Under the pieces are notes generated by a model. It saw only the letters and a list, made by a program, of their open reading frames with translations. It did not search any database and was not told the origin of the DNA. Shown here in pieces: positions 1-7,308 of a DNA stretch of 13,038 bases. A program made the position numbers and the translations under genes. The DNA lies in the NCBI GenBank assembly GCA_003560935.1, contig PWJF01000358.1, positions 1-13,038 on the forward strand, written 5' to 3'. Each line of letters opens with the position of its first letter. Positions within the stretch are counted from its first letter, which is position 1. The DNA is from Ignavibacteriales bacterium. Lineage in GTDB: Bacteria; Bacteroidota; Ignavibacteria; T3Sed10-11.

Positions 1-382
1 CATATTTGTCATGCAAGGTGCCGAGTTTATCGCTATATGTTTCATGATCCATATCTTTCAGATTTTCCTCGCCGACTTCTTCGACAAGATCGCGGTGGGA
101 TAAAATTGAAATTAGTTCTTGCCACATATTATCCTGGTTGTATTCGTCTATGTACGGCGATAGTGAATCTTCAAATATTTCAGAAGGATATGTTTTACCG
201 GTGCTCTCATCGTATTCGACTTCATCCGTTAAACCGAATTTCTCTGCGTGGGAGAAGATATATTCCTCGATCTCATCGAATTCTTTTATGGGCTCGATCC
301 GGGGTGCGTTAATGAGCCAGTTTCCGAGGAACACCATTTTCAGAAGCGATTGATATTGTTTTTTTGTTAAAGTGATTTCCAT
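1..382 (-). CDS. Conserved hypothetical protein, acidic, C-terminus beyond window edge
   Basis: The first 127 residues are visible, starting at the ATG whose complement is 380-382 and reading off the left edge with no stop. An AAAGGAGC Shine-Dalgarno lies just upstream (plus strand 388-395), which fixes the start. The N-terminus reads MEITLTKKQYQSLLKMVFLG, followed by NWLINAPR and a strongly acidic region rich in Glu, Asp and Tyr. There is no signal peptide or membrane segment, so it is probably cytosolic. The pattern resembles a small uncharacterised family of about 150 residues that I have seen in many bacteria, but I cannot name a function. It is divergent from the DUF1028 remnant across 383-478. 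Confidence 0.75.
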   Translation of the reverse strand, partial: MEITLTKKQYQSLLKMVFLGNWLINAPRIEPIKEFDEIEEYIFSHAEKFGLTDEVEYDESTGKTYPSEIFEDSLSPYIDEYNQDNMWQELISILSHRDLVEEVGEENLKDMDHETYSDKLGTLHDKY

Positions 383-478
383 GGTATGCTCCTTTTTAGA
401 ATGGATCGTGTGTGAAAAGTAAAGTATGTAAAGTTGGTGAATAATCCAAAATAAAATAATTCGGAGGTATGGGATGCG
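383..478. promoter_or_regulatory. Divergent intergenic region, weak promoter candidate only
   Basis: This AT-rich gap separates the minus-strand hypothetical gene from the plus-strand DUF1028 remnant. On the minus strand TTGGAT is followed after 17 bp by TACTTT, a poor promoter for the hypothetical gene. The hexamer GTAAAG occurs twice in tandem (419-424 and 428-433). GGAGG at 463-467 may serve as ribosome binding site for the ATG at 479, but those bases also encode residues homologous to DUF1028 (Ser-Glu-Val), so the site could be accidental. Confidence 0.3.
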
Positions 479-1012
479 ATGGCTAATGCGTATGAAACCA
501 CACAAGGTGATCTTGCCGAACGATTCCTCGCTTCCCTTGATGCAGCTGAGGAGGAAGGGGGCGATATACGCGGCAAGCAATCGGCAGCACTCGTCATTGT
601 GTCGGGTACCTCAACGGGATATTCCTGGGTTGACCGAATTTTTGATTTACGTGTGGAAGATCATCCCGAACCGGTTGCAGAGCTGAGACGGCTCGTGACG
701 CTAACCCGAGTTTACCGTAAGCTGAATGAAGGATTGGCGTTGACAGAAATAAACGACATATGGAAAGCAATGGAAGCATTCCGCGAGGCGGAGAGTATGC
801 TCCCGGACGAAGCCACAAACGGCGAAGTGGTGTTCTGGACCGGTATATCTCTAGCATCGATCGAAAAGATTGAAGAAGCCGTGCCGTATTTGCAGAGGGC
901 TTATATACAAAATACACGCTTGGAGGAGGTAGTCCGGCGGTTGCCGGCTTCGGGATTGTTACCCGATGATGATGGATTGGTTCAATACCTCGTAGAACAG
1001 ATGAGACGGTAA
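479..1012 (+). CDS. DUF1028 family protein, N-terminally truncated (probable pseudogene)
   Basis: The 177 residues match the C-terminal part of DUF1028 proteins (Ntn-hydrolase-like fold). The family block AYETTQGDLAERFLASLDAA is followed by GGDIRGKQSAALVIV (residues 28-42), FDLRVEDHPEPVAELRRL (55-72) and a helical TPR-like tail ending in RRLPASGLLPDD (153-164). Family proteins normally carry about 130 more residues at the N-terminus, including the presumed catalytic end, and these are absent. Family-like sequence (SEVWDAM) continues upstream of the ATG to about 461 and then meets an in-frame TAA at 452-454, so this is a deletion junction and not a natural start. The gene ends 11 bp before the convergent CHAT gene. 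Family identity is confident; catalytic activity is unlikely. Confidence 0.8.
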   Translation: MANAYETTQGDLAERFLASLDAAEEEGGDIRGKQSAALVIVSGTSTGYSWVDRIFDLRVEDHPEPVAELRRLVTLTRVYRKLNEGLALTEINDIWKAMEAFREAESMLPDEATNGEVVFWTGISLASIEKIEEAVPYLQRAYIQNTRLEEVVRRLPASGLLPDDDGLVQYLVEQMRR

Positions 1013-1023
1013 ATTGATGATGG

Positions 1024-4008
1024 TCACACACCGATCATGATGAACCCACTCCAGAACATTGGAAATGCTGACGGCTCATTTTGGATAATGTGCAGTTTTG
1101 CTTTTCGCAAAGCATCGGGATACGAATCGCCATCGAGAATATGCCGGTAGAATTCGATCATTAACTCGGTTGTAAGTTGGTCGGTCACTTTCCAGAGTGA
1201 AACAAGCAGGTTACCTGCTCCGGCATAGATCAATCCGCGCGTGAGTGCCACAATCCCCTCACCCCGTGCGATGGTCCCGATGCCGCTCTCACAACTGCTT
1301 AATACTACGAGATCACAGTCGAGATTGAGACCGTATATCTCACCCGCGAAAAGAATGTCCCGCTCTTCATCGATGTCTGAATCATGCCCGGGTGAGAACA
1401 GGACACCCGATAACATCGGTTCCTCTTCGTTGAAAAATCCATGGCTTGCAATATGAATATGTGAATACTCCGAAGCATAATTGATAAACTTCTTCTTCGT
1501 CGCGTCAGAATGATAATAACCCTCAGCCCGATAGCGAACCGATTCAAACATATCGACGATATTTTGAATTTCTATCTCACTGTATGGGAGCTCCCCAATC
1601 CAACCATCCGTATAATGCATGGTTCGATAGGAATTTTCTTCTTCATCGTTAGTTGAAGCAAAAACCGGAGCAAATCCTGCAAAGTGAGGGTGCCGGGTGT
1701 CGATGAGCCGTTGACGCGCCTGTTCGAATTGGAATACGGCAAGCTTGGATGAATAATTATAGGTGATGCTAAAATCATGTATAAGGTACCGAAGAGATGA
1801 GAATGATGGACGTGCCTCTTGTTCTGAAACGGGTTCCGCAACAAGTGTTTCAAACGGTAGATGATGTAAAACCCCATCGGGGATGATTAGTAATCTGTTC
1901 TTGTTTTCGATATAGGAGAGAGCCGGTTCAACCAAGAGCGAATATAACGTTGAGCTTACGTTAACAAAACCCGATCGGTCGAGGCGGCGAATGACCCGTC
2001 GCAGTGTATGTGTGTACTCCTCGATTTTTGTGACGGGTCCGAGCGGAAGCATGGTAAAGTCGTGACCGGTTACGATGAACAGGAAACTATTTTCTTCTCC
2101 GAGCATGTATTGTAAGATAGCGGTATTGTCATCCAGGACATGTCTCATGTCCGATATCGACGGTGATCCTATATCGTATTTGAGTGCATGATAATGCGGA
2201 TAGGTTTGTTCGAGATCAGCAATGAAATTCCGATAAGTCATTAATATATCGAAGTAGTTTGAGCGAATAGATTGGAATTCATCGGTATCCGATTGTGTAC
2301 GGTGATAGTGTATCCGTGCCTGAATGAGTTGCTGATGAAGTTCCCGTTCTTCATTCAACTTATCTTCAGGAATACCGGCAAATGAGCGGGCGCGTGATTC
2401 GATGATCGATTCCCAGAGAATCATAGCGCGCAGGTATTCGGCGAAAGAAAACGCTTCCGTTATATGTCGTTGATCGCCCGTTGATTCATAGAGAGTGAAT
2501 AGCGTATTGACCGCGTTTTCGAATATTTCTGAGCTGAATTCGCTCAAGAATAGCTTCGATTGTTCAGCGGCATATGTGCTGCGTAACAGATCGGTGACGT
2601 ATCTGGCTGCGTGGTAAATCGGTATAGCAGCCAGCAACGGATCATGATTTTGGGGCGAAAGAGAAAAGAGCTTGTAGTATAAATCTGCTTTCTCCGCCAG
2701 TGCGATGAGAAGACTTCGGTTAACTATTGCTTCATCAAAAACGGAAAAATTGTTTGTATGCTTTTCAATCGATCTGAATCCGGGCGCGAGGGAGGCGATT
2801 GCTTTGCGGTAACTGGAAAGAGCATAGTCATATTCTTCCATTTTCCGATATATATTGCCGAGATAGACATACGAATCGGCAACGTGTGTGTTATTCCTGC
2901 CGAAGATTTGCACCCGTTGCTCTATAGCTTCTCTCAGATATCCGAGTGCTTTTTCATAGTCTCCGGTGTTTTTATAAACAACGCCTATATTGTTTAAACT
3001 TTGTGCGATTGCAGGATGTACATCGCCCAGAAGTTTGCGGCGAATAGAGAGCGATTTGGTTAAATATTCCAGGGCGGTCTCGTAATCGCCGGAATCACGG
3101 TATATAACCCCGAGATTATTTAAATTCAACGCGACACGAATATCTTCCTCGCCAAATACAGCTTGTCGAATATGCAGCGATCGTTTAGTATATTCTATCG
3201 CTTCATCGAACATACTTTTTATTGCATATATTACGCCGATATTCATATAGTTATCGGCAGTTAACGGATGTTCCTCACCCTGCTCGGCCAAACGAATCGC
3301 AACAGCTTTATAATAATATTCAAGCGCTGCGTCGGTATCACCCCGCTGCCGGGTAACGATACCGAGATTGTTGTAACTTGAAGCGATGTCGGAATGTTCT
3401 TCGCCGAAGAGTTCCATTCGTATTGCGAGAGCTTTTTCATAATAAGTTTGCGCCAGATCATACTCATCCATAATGCTGTAAAAGGTTCCTAACATATTAT
3501 AGCTATCGGCGACTTTATTATGCAGCTCACCGAATGCAGCTTTTCGAATATTGAGTGATGTATTTATTCGCTGCATACCGATAGTATATTCACCGAGAAC
3601 GAAATGTACGACGGCAAGATAATAATATGAGTCTCCGGCAGCCGGGTCGTTGTCTGGAAGGAATTGCATACGGAGATCGAGCGCCTTTATATGATAATCC
3701 TTTGCGCCTTGAAAATCACGCGCCTGTCGAAGCCGTTGCCCGAGCTCGTAGTACGCATCGGCAATAAGGATATGAACCGAATCGTAGTGGTCTTCATGTG
3801 TGTCGAAGGTATCGAGCAGTGATTGGCAGTGATCAAGATAATACGAGGCGCTGTCGAATTGTGCGTCTTTGGCGAACTCTATCCCGCGTTCAAACATGGA
3901 AAAGAATTCCGTGAGCAATTCCTGATTCCAGGATGGTGCCGGTTGGGAAAAAGAAAAGTGCAGCACGGCTACCCAGAGAGCGATAACCGTAAATAGTTTG
4001 GTTCTCAT
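1024..4008 (-). CDS. Exported TPR-CHAT domain protein (caspase-like peptidase)
   Basis: 994 residues. The start at 4008 has GGAGGAAGG 7 nt upstream and begins a signal peptide (MRTKLFTVIALWVAVLHFSF, then SQP), so I reject the in-frame extension to 4236. Residues about 84-410 form eight TPRs with an exact 42-residue period (D/S-S-Y-x-x-L-G at 126, 168, 210, 252, 294, 336, 378), the kinesin-light-chain type. A helical linker follows, and residues about 690-994 are a CHAT domain. The catalytic dyad is visible: His856 in HIHIASHGFF and Cys906 in VVLSSCESG, followed by GEGIVALTRGLIYAGAGNLL and W-K-V-T-D. CHAT domains are caspase-like cysteine peptidases. The signal peptide predicts action in the periplasm or outside the cell. 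No obvious substrate gene is adjacent. Fold and dyad are confident; substrate is unknown. Confidence 0.93.
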   Translation of the reverse strand: MRTKLFTVIALWVAVLHFSFSQPAPSWNQELLTEFFSMFERGIEFAKDAQFDSASYYLDHCQSLLDTFDTHEDHYDSVHILIADAYYELGQRLRQARDFQGAKDYHIKALDLRMQFLPDNDPAAGDSYYYLAVVHFVLGEYTIGMQRINTSLNIRKAAFGELHNKVADSYNMLGTFYSIMDEYDLAQTYYEKALAIRMELFGEEHSDIASSYNNLGIVTRQRGDTDAALEYYYKAVAIRLAEQGEEHPLTADNYMNIGVIYAIKSMFDEAIEYTKRSLHIRQAVFGEEDIRVALNLNNLGVIYRDSGDYETALEYLTKSLSIRRKLLGDVHPAIAQSLNNIGVVYKNTGDYEKALGYLREAIEQRVQIFGRNNTHVADSYVYLGNIYRKMEEYDYALSSYRKAIASLAPGFRSIEKHTNNFSVFDEAIVNRSLLIALAEKADLYYKLFSLSPQNHDPLLAAIPIYHAARYVTDLLRSTYAAEQSKLFLSEFSSEIFENAVNTLFTLYESTGDQRHITEAFSFAEYLRAMILWESIIESRARSFAGIPEDKLNEERELHQQLIQARIHYHRTQSDTDEFQSIRSNYFDILMTYRNFIADLEQTYPHYHALKYDIGSPSISDMRHVLDDNTAILQYMLGEENSFLFIVTGHDFTMLPLGPVTKIEEYTHTLRRVIRRLDRSGFVNVSSTLYSLLVEPALSYIENKNRLLIIPDGVLHHLPFETLVAEPVSEQEARPSFSSLRYLIHDFSITYNYSSKLAVFQFEQARQRLIDTRHPHFAGFAPVFASTNDEEENSYRTMHYTDGWIGELPYSEIEIQNIVDMFESVRYRAEGYYHSDATKKKFINYASEYSHIHIASHGFFNEEEPMLSGVLFSPGHDSDIDEERDILFAGEIYGLNLDCDLVVLSSCESGIGTIARGEGIVALTRGLIYAGAGNLLVSLWKVTDQLTTELMIEFYRHILDGDSYPDALRKAKLHIIQNEPSAFPMFWSGFIMIGV

Positions 4009-4132
4009 GACCCTTCCTCCATAAAGCACTCTGATAGATTTTATGGGGTTATCGATAATGCCTCGTAATGACCAAAGGTTGCGTTGTTTTTTTAACGTCC
4101 CTTCCGCTTGCATAGAAATAATATCGGTACGT

Positions 4133-4173
4133 ATGATTATAAATAATATGCCGGATAAATGCAATATAATCAT
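4133..4173. repeat. Perfect 9-bp inverted repeat in the divergent CHAT/nikR spacer
   Basis: ATGATTATA (4133-4141) and TATAATCAT (4165-4173) are exact reverse complements separated by 23 bp. The left arm contains the -10 box of the CHAT promoter. The right arm contains a plus-strand TATAAT that could be a -10 for nikR, though no good -35 precedes it. It may be an operator or simply two opposed -10 boxes. Confidence 0.45.
4136..4164 (-). promoter_or_regulatory. Promoter of the CHAT gene
   Basis: Read on the minus strand, -35 TTGCAT (plus 4159-4164) is followed by 17 bp and a perfect -10 TATAAT (plus 4136-4141). Transcription would start near 4129, giving a leader of about 120 nt before the ATG at 4008. 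The same TTGCAT-N17-TATAAT arrangement precedes the GYD remnant at 6892-6920, which supports both calls. Confidence 0.6.
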
Positions 4174-4244
4174 CACTGGACTCACGCAATATTTACCGAT
4201 GTAATTGTTCTGATTCCATTCGGGGTTGACTTTCATATTTTATA

Positions 4245-4271
4245 GTGTTACCTTTTTAAAAATCGTGCTAC
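4245..4271 (+). promoter_or_regulatory. Candidate NikR operator upstream of nikR
   Basis: The sequence is GTGTTAC-N13-GTGCTAC (4245-4251 and 4265-4271). From memory, the NikR motif reconstructed in Deltaproteobacteria is GTGTTAC-N13/14-GTAACAC. The left half-site is exact and the spacing is right; the right half matches at 4 of 7 positions. It lies 10 bp before the nikR ATG and downstream of a TTGACT hexamer (4226-4231), where it could block transcription. Autoregulation by nickel is inferred. Confidence 0.4.
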
Positions 4272-4280
4272 GGAGATACC

Positions 4281-4718
4281 ATGCCACAACTCGCACGCTT
4301 CGGTGTCTCGATGGAGAACGATCTCCTTGAGGACTTCGACGCACTCATTGCAGAAAAAGGATACAACAACCGGTCGGAAGCAATCCGCGATATCATACGC
4401 AACACTATCGTACAACAGCAGGTCCGATCTGGAAATAAATCCGGTATCGGTGTGCTGACATTCGTGTACGATCATCACCGCCATGATCTTGAACGTAATC
4501 TTACCGCATTTCAACACGATCATTTCAACAATATCGTATCGACGACTCACGTGCATGTTGATCATGATAACTGTCTTGAAGTGATCATCCTGAAAGGTAC
4601 TGTTTCCCGGATGAAAAAGATTGCCGATCGCCTGCTGAGTTTTAAAGGTGTGAAGCACGGGAATCTCATCCTGACATCCACCATGAAAGGCAAACATTCG
4701 CATCACACACACAAATGA
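4281..4718 (+). CDS. nikR: Nickel-responsive transcriptional regulator NikR
   Basis: 145 residues, the usual NikR length, with a GGAG ribosome binding site 5 bp before the ATG. The N-terminal ribbon-helix-helix domain (ARFGVSMENDLLEDFD through YNNRSEAIRDIIR, residues 5-40) binds DNA. The C-terminal ACT-like domain (about 55-137) holds the square-planar Ni(II) site: by alignment to E. coli His76, His87, His89 and Cys95, the ligands are His79, His90, His92 and Cys98, all present in QHDHF and THVHVDHDNCLEVIILKG. The protein ends in a His-rich tail (KGKHSHHTHK) that could also bind metal. Its stop overlaps the next ATG (ATGA), indicating an operon with the TonB receptor. It represses nickel uptake genes when nickel is abundant. 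One of the safest calls in the window. Confidence 0.95.
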   Translation: MPQLARFGVSMENDLLEDFDALIAEKGYNNRSEAIRDIIRNTIVQQQVRSGNKSGIGVLTFVYDHHRHDLERNLTAFQHDHFNNIVSTTHVHVDHDNCLEVIILKGTVSRMKKIADRLLSFKGVKHGNLILTSTMKGKHSHHTHK

Positions 4719-5744
4719 AAAAGATCATTTACATACTGACAACCGTTTTTCTTCTAACACCGTCAGTGAAATCGGCTGAAGATGAAGACATCTACATCGA
4801 TCCCGCGGATACCCTGCAATTATACTATCTCGAACGATTATAATATTGCCGCACTTTTCTATCAAACTTTTTCGCTGTTTTCGGGTACTACTCTGACTGC
4901 CGGTATAGACTATAAAAATTACGGCGGTGAGGCGGAAAATATTATATCGAATATGGATTTTGGGAATCATTCGCACAACGAGCTTGGTTTCTATATATTC
5001 ACACGTAAGGATATCGGCAATCGTATCTTTCTTACGGGCGGCATCAGGATCGAAAACAGTGATGTTATCGATAACGAGATCATACCGCAGATAGGTGCCG
5101 CATATCGTGTGGGTCTGCGCTCAACCGTACGCGGATCGCTATCGAAAGGATTCCGTAGTCCGACCATGCAGGAGTTGTATATGTTCCCGCCGTCGAATCC
5201 GGATCTTGAACCGGAACGCGTGTGGAACTATGATATAGGACTCTTACATACATTTGCGAACAACATTACAATAGATGCAGCACTTTTTCAGATCGAAGGA
5301 AGTAATCTTATAAGAATAGGGGGCGTCCCGCCCAACATTGGGTTTGAAAATACCGGTAAGGTGTTTCATCGCGGCGCTGAGTTCTCGGCGCATGTTCCGG
5401 TATCTCAGGTACTGCATGCCGATGTATCGTATGCATATCTTGATCCAGGGGATAACACCGAAATGAATCCGCGGCATACGATATATACAGGTTTCAATGC
5501 ACGGTACCATATTGTCAGTGCCGCCGTATCGCTTCAGTATGTTTCCCGGTTATATGGAGCGTCAAATGCTCATCTTCGATTGCCGGATTATACACTGGTC
5601 AATGTTAGATTTTCAATATATCCGAATGACCGCCTGTCGTGGTTTTTGTCAATTGAAAATGTGTTCGATTCATCATATCAAATGATGTACGAATACCCGA
5701 TCGACGGTAGGTTATTTTTTACCGGTGTCCGTGTCACTCTATAG
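4715..5744 (+). pseudogene. TonB-dependent outer-membrane receptor, plug and half the barrel deleted
   Basis: An ATG overlapping the nikR stop starts a clear signal peptide (MKKIIYILTTVFLLTPSVKS) and about 20 mature residues, then stops at TAA 4841-4843. From about 4826 a different frame encodes the C-terminal half of a TonB-dependent receptor: TLTAGIDYKNYGG, the barrel motif SKGFRSPTMQELY with NPDLEPERVWNYDIG, repeated strand patterns, NVFDSSYQ, and a terminal strand LFFTGVRVTL. The TonB box, plug and first barrel strands (several hundred residues) are missing and the two parts are out of frame, so no functional receptor can be made. An ATG at 4782 opens the barrel frame but gives no export signal. 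Position behind nikR suggests the original ligand was nickel, cobalt or a corrinoid chelate. Confidence 0.85.
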
Positions 5745-5772
5745 TATATCACTCTAAAAGAAAGGAAAGAAA

Positions 5773-6276
5773 ATGAATCCACAAGAATCACTTACCATTG
5801 CACAGAGCAGACCGCTCTATCTCAATATAGTCTTTACGGCGATTGCCATCGGACTCGGCGTCACCGTGCCGAAGATCTTTCATCTGTTCGGGCTCGGACC
5901 GGCATTTCTGCCGATGTTCCTGCCGGTGATCCTGCTCGGATTGCTTACGTCGTACGGCTATGTATTTGCTGCAGCCATCATAACACCGTTATTATCCTAC
6001 TCGTTAACCGGTATGCCGCCTGCGCCGATTGCAATGCACATGACGGTGCAGCTTGCGGTGCTTGGCAGTCTTGTTATATTGTTCACCCGTAATCTGAAAA
6101 TAAATTATATATATGCGATTCCCGCCGCTATAATCGCCGAGCGTGTACTTTCATTGATAGCCGCATCGGCGATCGGTTCGGAACATATAACCACAGGGGC
6201 CATCCTCGGATCGTATCCGGGAATGATCATGCTCGCTGTTGTTTCGATTATCGTCATGAAATTGTATGACCGCTAA
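5773..6276 (+). CDS. ECF transporter S-component-like membrane protein
   Basis: 167 residues and very hydrophobic, with about five or six membrane segments (roughly 17-38, 42-60, 62-80, 88-105, 110-133, 145-163). The segment FLPMFLPVILLGLLTSYGYV followed by ITPLLSYSLTGMPPAP is the pattern of ECF (energy-coupling factor) S components, which bind a vitamin or metal compound in the inner membrane and work with a shared ATPase/T-component module. No EcfA or EcfT gene is in the window, so the module would lie elsewhere. AAAGGAAAG precedes the ATG, 28 bp after the TonB receptor frame, and the 3' end overlaps the methyltransferase by 11 bp. Behind nikR, a nickel- or cobalt-related substrate is plausible but inferred. 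Confidence 0.7.
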   Translation: MNPQESLTIAQSRPLYLNIVFTAIAIGLGVTVPKIFHLFGLGPAFLPMFLPVILLGLLTSYGYVFAAAIITPLLSYSLTGMPPAPIAMHMTVQLAVLGSLVILFTRNLKINYIYAIPAAIIAERVLSLIAASAIGSEHITTGAILGSYPGMIMLAVVSIIVMKLYDR

Positions 6277-6874
6277 GCATCAGATGGTCCGGGAAAAGCG
6301 GGAATTCTTTGATAACGCAGCCGCCGGGTGGGGAATGGAATTCGATGATCGCGACCGCGATCTGCTTGATCGAATCTTGAATACATTCATACGTTCGTTA
6401 CCCGGCGGCAATGCACCCGTACTCGATATCGGGTGCGGGACGGGAGTTCTATTTTCATATCTGAACGGCATACCGTTTTGCGGTGTGGATATATCATTCA
6501 ACATGCTTGCTCGCGCAAATACAGAACGGGTGCATAACGGCATCGGTCTTTGTCAGGCGGATGCACAGATTTTTCCTTTTAGCGGCGACTCGGTAGCCGG
6601 TGTTATCGGATTTGCCGTCTTACCGCATCTCGACAATCACGATGTATTTCTATCCGAGTGTCATCGGGTTCTTATCCGGGGCGGAGTCCTTTCGATAGCG
6701 CATCTGCACGCCGCCCGCGAGATCAATGCGTTTCATCAATCCATCGGCGGTGCGGTCTCACACGATCATTTACCCGAAGGTAATGAATTGGCGGATTTAG
6801 CATCGGAACATGGATTTTCAATAGAAGTTAACGAGACTGTCGAAAAGTATTTTTTCCTTGCCCGAAAATTGTAA
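6266..6874 (+). CDS. Class I SAM-dependent methyltransferase (type 11)
   Basis: 202 residues. SAM-binding motif I is VLDIGCGTG (52-60), the acidic residue ending strand 2 is in CGVDIS (72-77, Asp75), and the QADAQIFPF region (97-105) is the typical third motif. HRVLIRGGVLSIAHLH follows as the post-motif. The segment AREINAFHQSIGGAV recurs in a methyltransferase subgroup that I recall from metal/corrinoid uptake clusters of anaerobes, but the substrate is unknown. The start lies inside the preceding gene (11-bp overlap), implying translational coupling with the S component. It may modify a metallophore or corrinoid handled by the locus; that role is inference. Confidence 0.85.
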   Translation: MTAKHQMVREKREFFDNAAAGWGMEFDDRDRDLLDRILNTFIRSLPGGNAPVLDIGCGTGVLFSYLNGIPFCGVDISFNMLARANTERVHNGIGLCQADAQIFPFSGDSVAGVIGFAVLPHLDNHDVFLSECHRVLIRGGVLSIAHLHAAREINAFHQSIGGAVSHDHLPEGNELADLASEHGFSIEVNETVEKYFFLARKL

Positions 6875-6891
6875 AACATCTGATTCCCCTC

Positions 6892-6920
6892 TTGCATATT
6901 ACATCTAGGCGATGTATAAT
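6892..6920 (+). promoter_or_regulatory. Promoter upstream of the GYD remnant
   Basis: -35 TTGCAT (6892-6897), 17-bp spacer, perfect -10 TATAAT (6915-6920). It is followed by a small imperfect hairpin, CCACAG...CCGTGG, at about 6927-6946. The promoter appears intact although the gene behind it has lost its 5' coding part. Confidence 0.6.
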
Positions 6921-6971
6921 AAAAGCCACAGAAATAAATCCGTGGTATTAAAAACCAAAACAAGTTGATAG

Positions 6972-7160
6972 GACCTCGGCGGCAGGATAGATAAGATGTC
7001 TGCGGTGATCGGGCAATATGATCTTGTCTTTCATGTGGAATTACCCGATAACGAAACGGCAATAAAGGGATCGGTTGAATTGAGCAAACTCACGGGTGTT
7101 AACATTCTGACAATGCCTGCCGTATCGGTAGTGGAGTTCGATAAGCGGGTTTCGAAGTAA
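6972..7160 (+). pseudogene. GYD-domain protein, N-terminal third missing
   Basis: Family-like sequence begins directly after an in-frame TAG (6969-6971): DLGGRIDKMSAVIGQYDLVF, then HVELPDNETAIKGSVELSKL and PAVSVVEFDK, ending at TAA 7158-7160. GYD proteins are dimeric alpha/beta-barrel proteins of about 95 residues. The first 35 or so residues, with strand 1 and helix 1, are absent. The first ATG (6996) would give a 54-residue product, with only a weak AGGA upstream. A strong-looking promoter 50 bp upstream suggests the region is still transcribed. Identity of the fragment is confident; a working product is doubtful. Confidence 0.75.
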
Positions 7161-7308
7161 AATACGCATTTTGAGATGTCTGTATGCCCGGTGGAGAAGG
7201 ATTAAATGGGCATCCACTGTTGCGATTCAGGCAGATTATCCGTAATATACCTGCTGTTTCAGGGAGCTCGTAGTACGTACAATTCTATCCACATTAGAGT
7301 GTTTTGTG
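7161..7308. other. Non-coding spacer between GYD remnant and GAF-PP2C gene
   Basis: No coding frame or strong hairpin was seen here apart from the promoter candidate at 7220-7248. ATGCCC at about 7184 and GGGCAT at about 7208 form a loose inverted repeat, too weak to call a terminator. Confidence 0.4.
7220..7248 (+). promoter_or_regulatory. Candidate promoter of the GAF-PP2C gene
   Basis: TTGCGA (7220-7225), 17-bp spacer, TAATAT (7243-7248; 4 of 6 matches to the -10 consensus). This predicts a leader of about 54 nt. No strong Shine-Dalgarno follows before the start at 7309. Confidence 0.4.

Noticed and set aside
594..1031. Antisense open frame over the DUF1028 remnant (145 codons)
   Set aside because: It shows no domain or ribosome binding site, and the plus strand encodes clear DUF1028 sequence.
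2900..3760. Repetitive 126-bp periodicity that might suggest a DNA repeat array
   Set aside because: The period reflects 42-residue TPRs in the CHAT protein and the DNA units are diverged; it is not a CRISPR or satellite array.
4009..4236. In-frame upstream extension of the CHAT gene to an ATG at 4236
   Set aside because: It would place the signal peptide internally and start upstream of the promoter at 4136-4164. It lacks the strong ribosome binding site seen at 4008.
4248..4712. Long open frame antisense to nikR (154 codons)
   Set aside because: It mirrors nikR codon structure, has no recognisable domain, and lies opposite a certain gene.
4782..4850. ATG at 4782 as the true start of a short TonB-type outer-membrane protein
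   Set aside because: Its first 14 or so codons overlap the signal-peptide reading frame and look random, with no export signal or ribosome binding site. The real start is the ATG at 4715.
6927..6946. CCACAG/CCGTGG hairpin as a terminator
   Set aside because: The stem is short with a mismatch and no T-run follows, and it lies directly downstream of a promoter.
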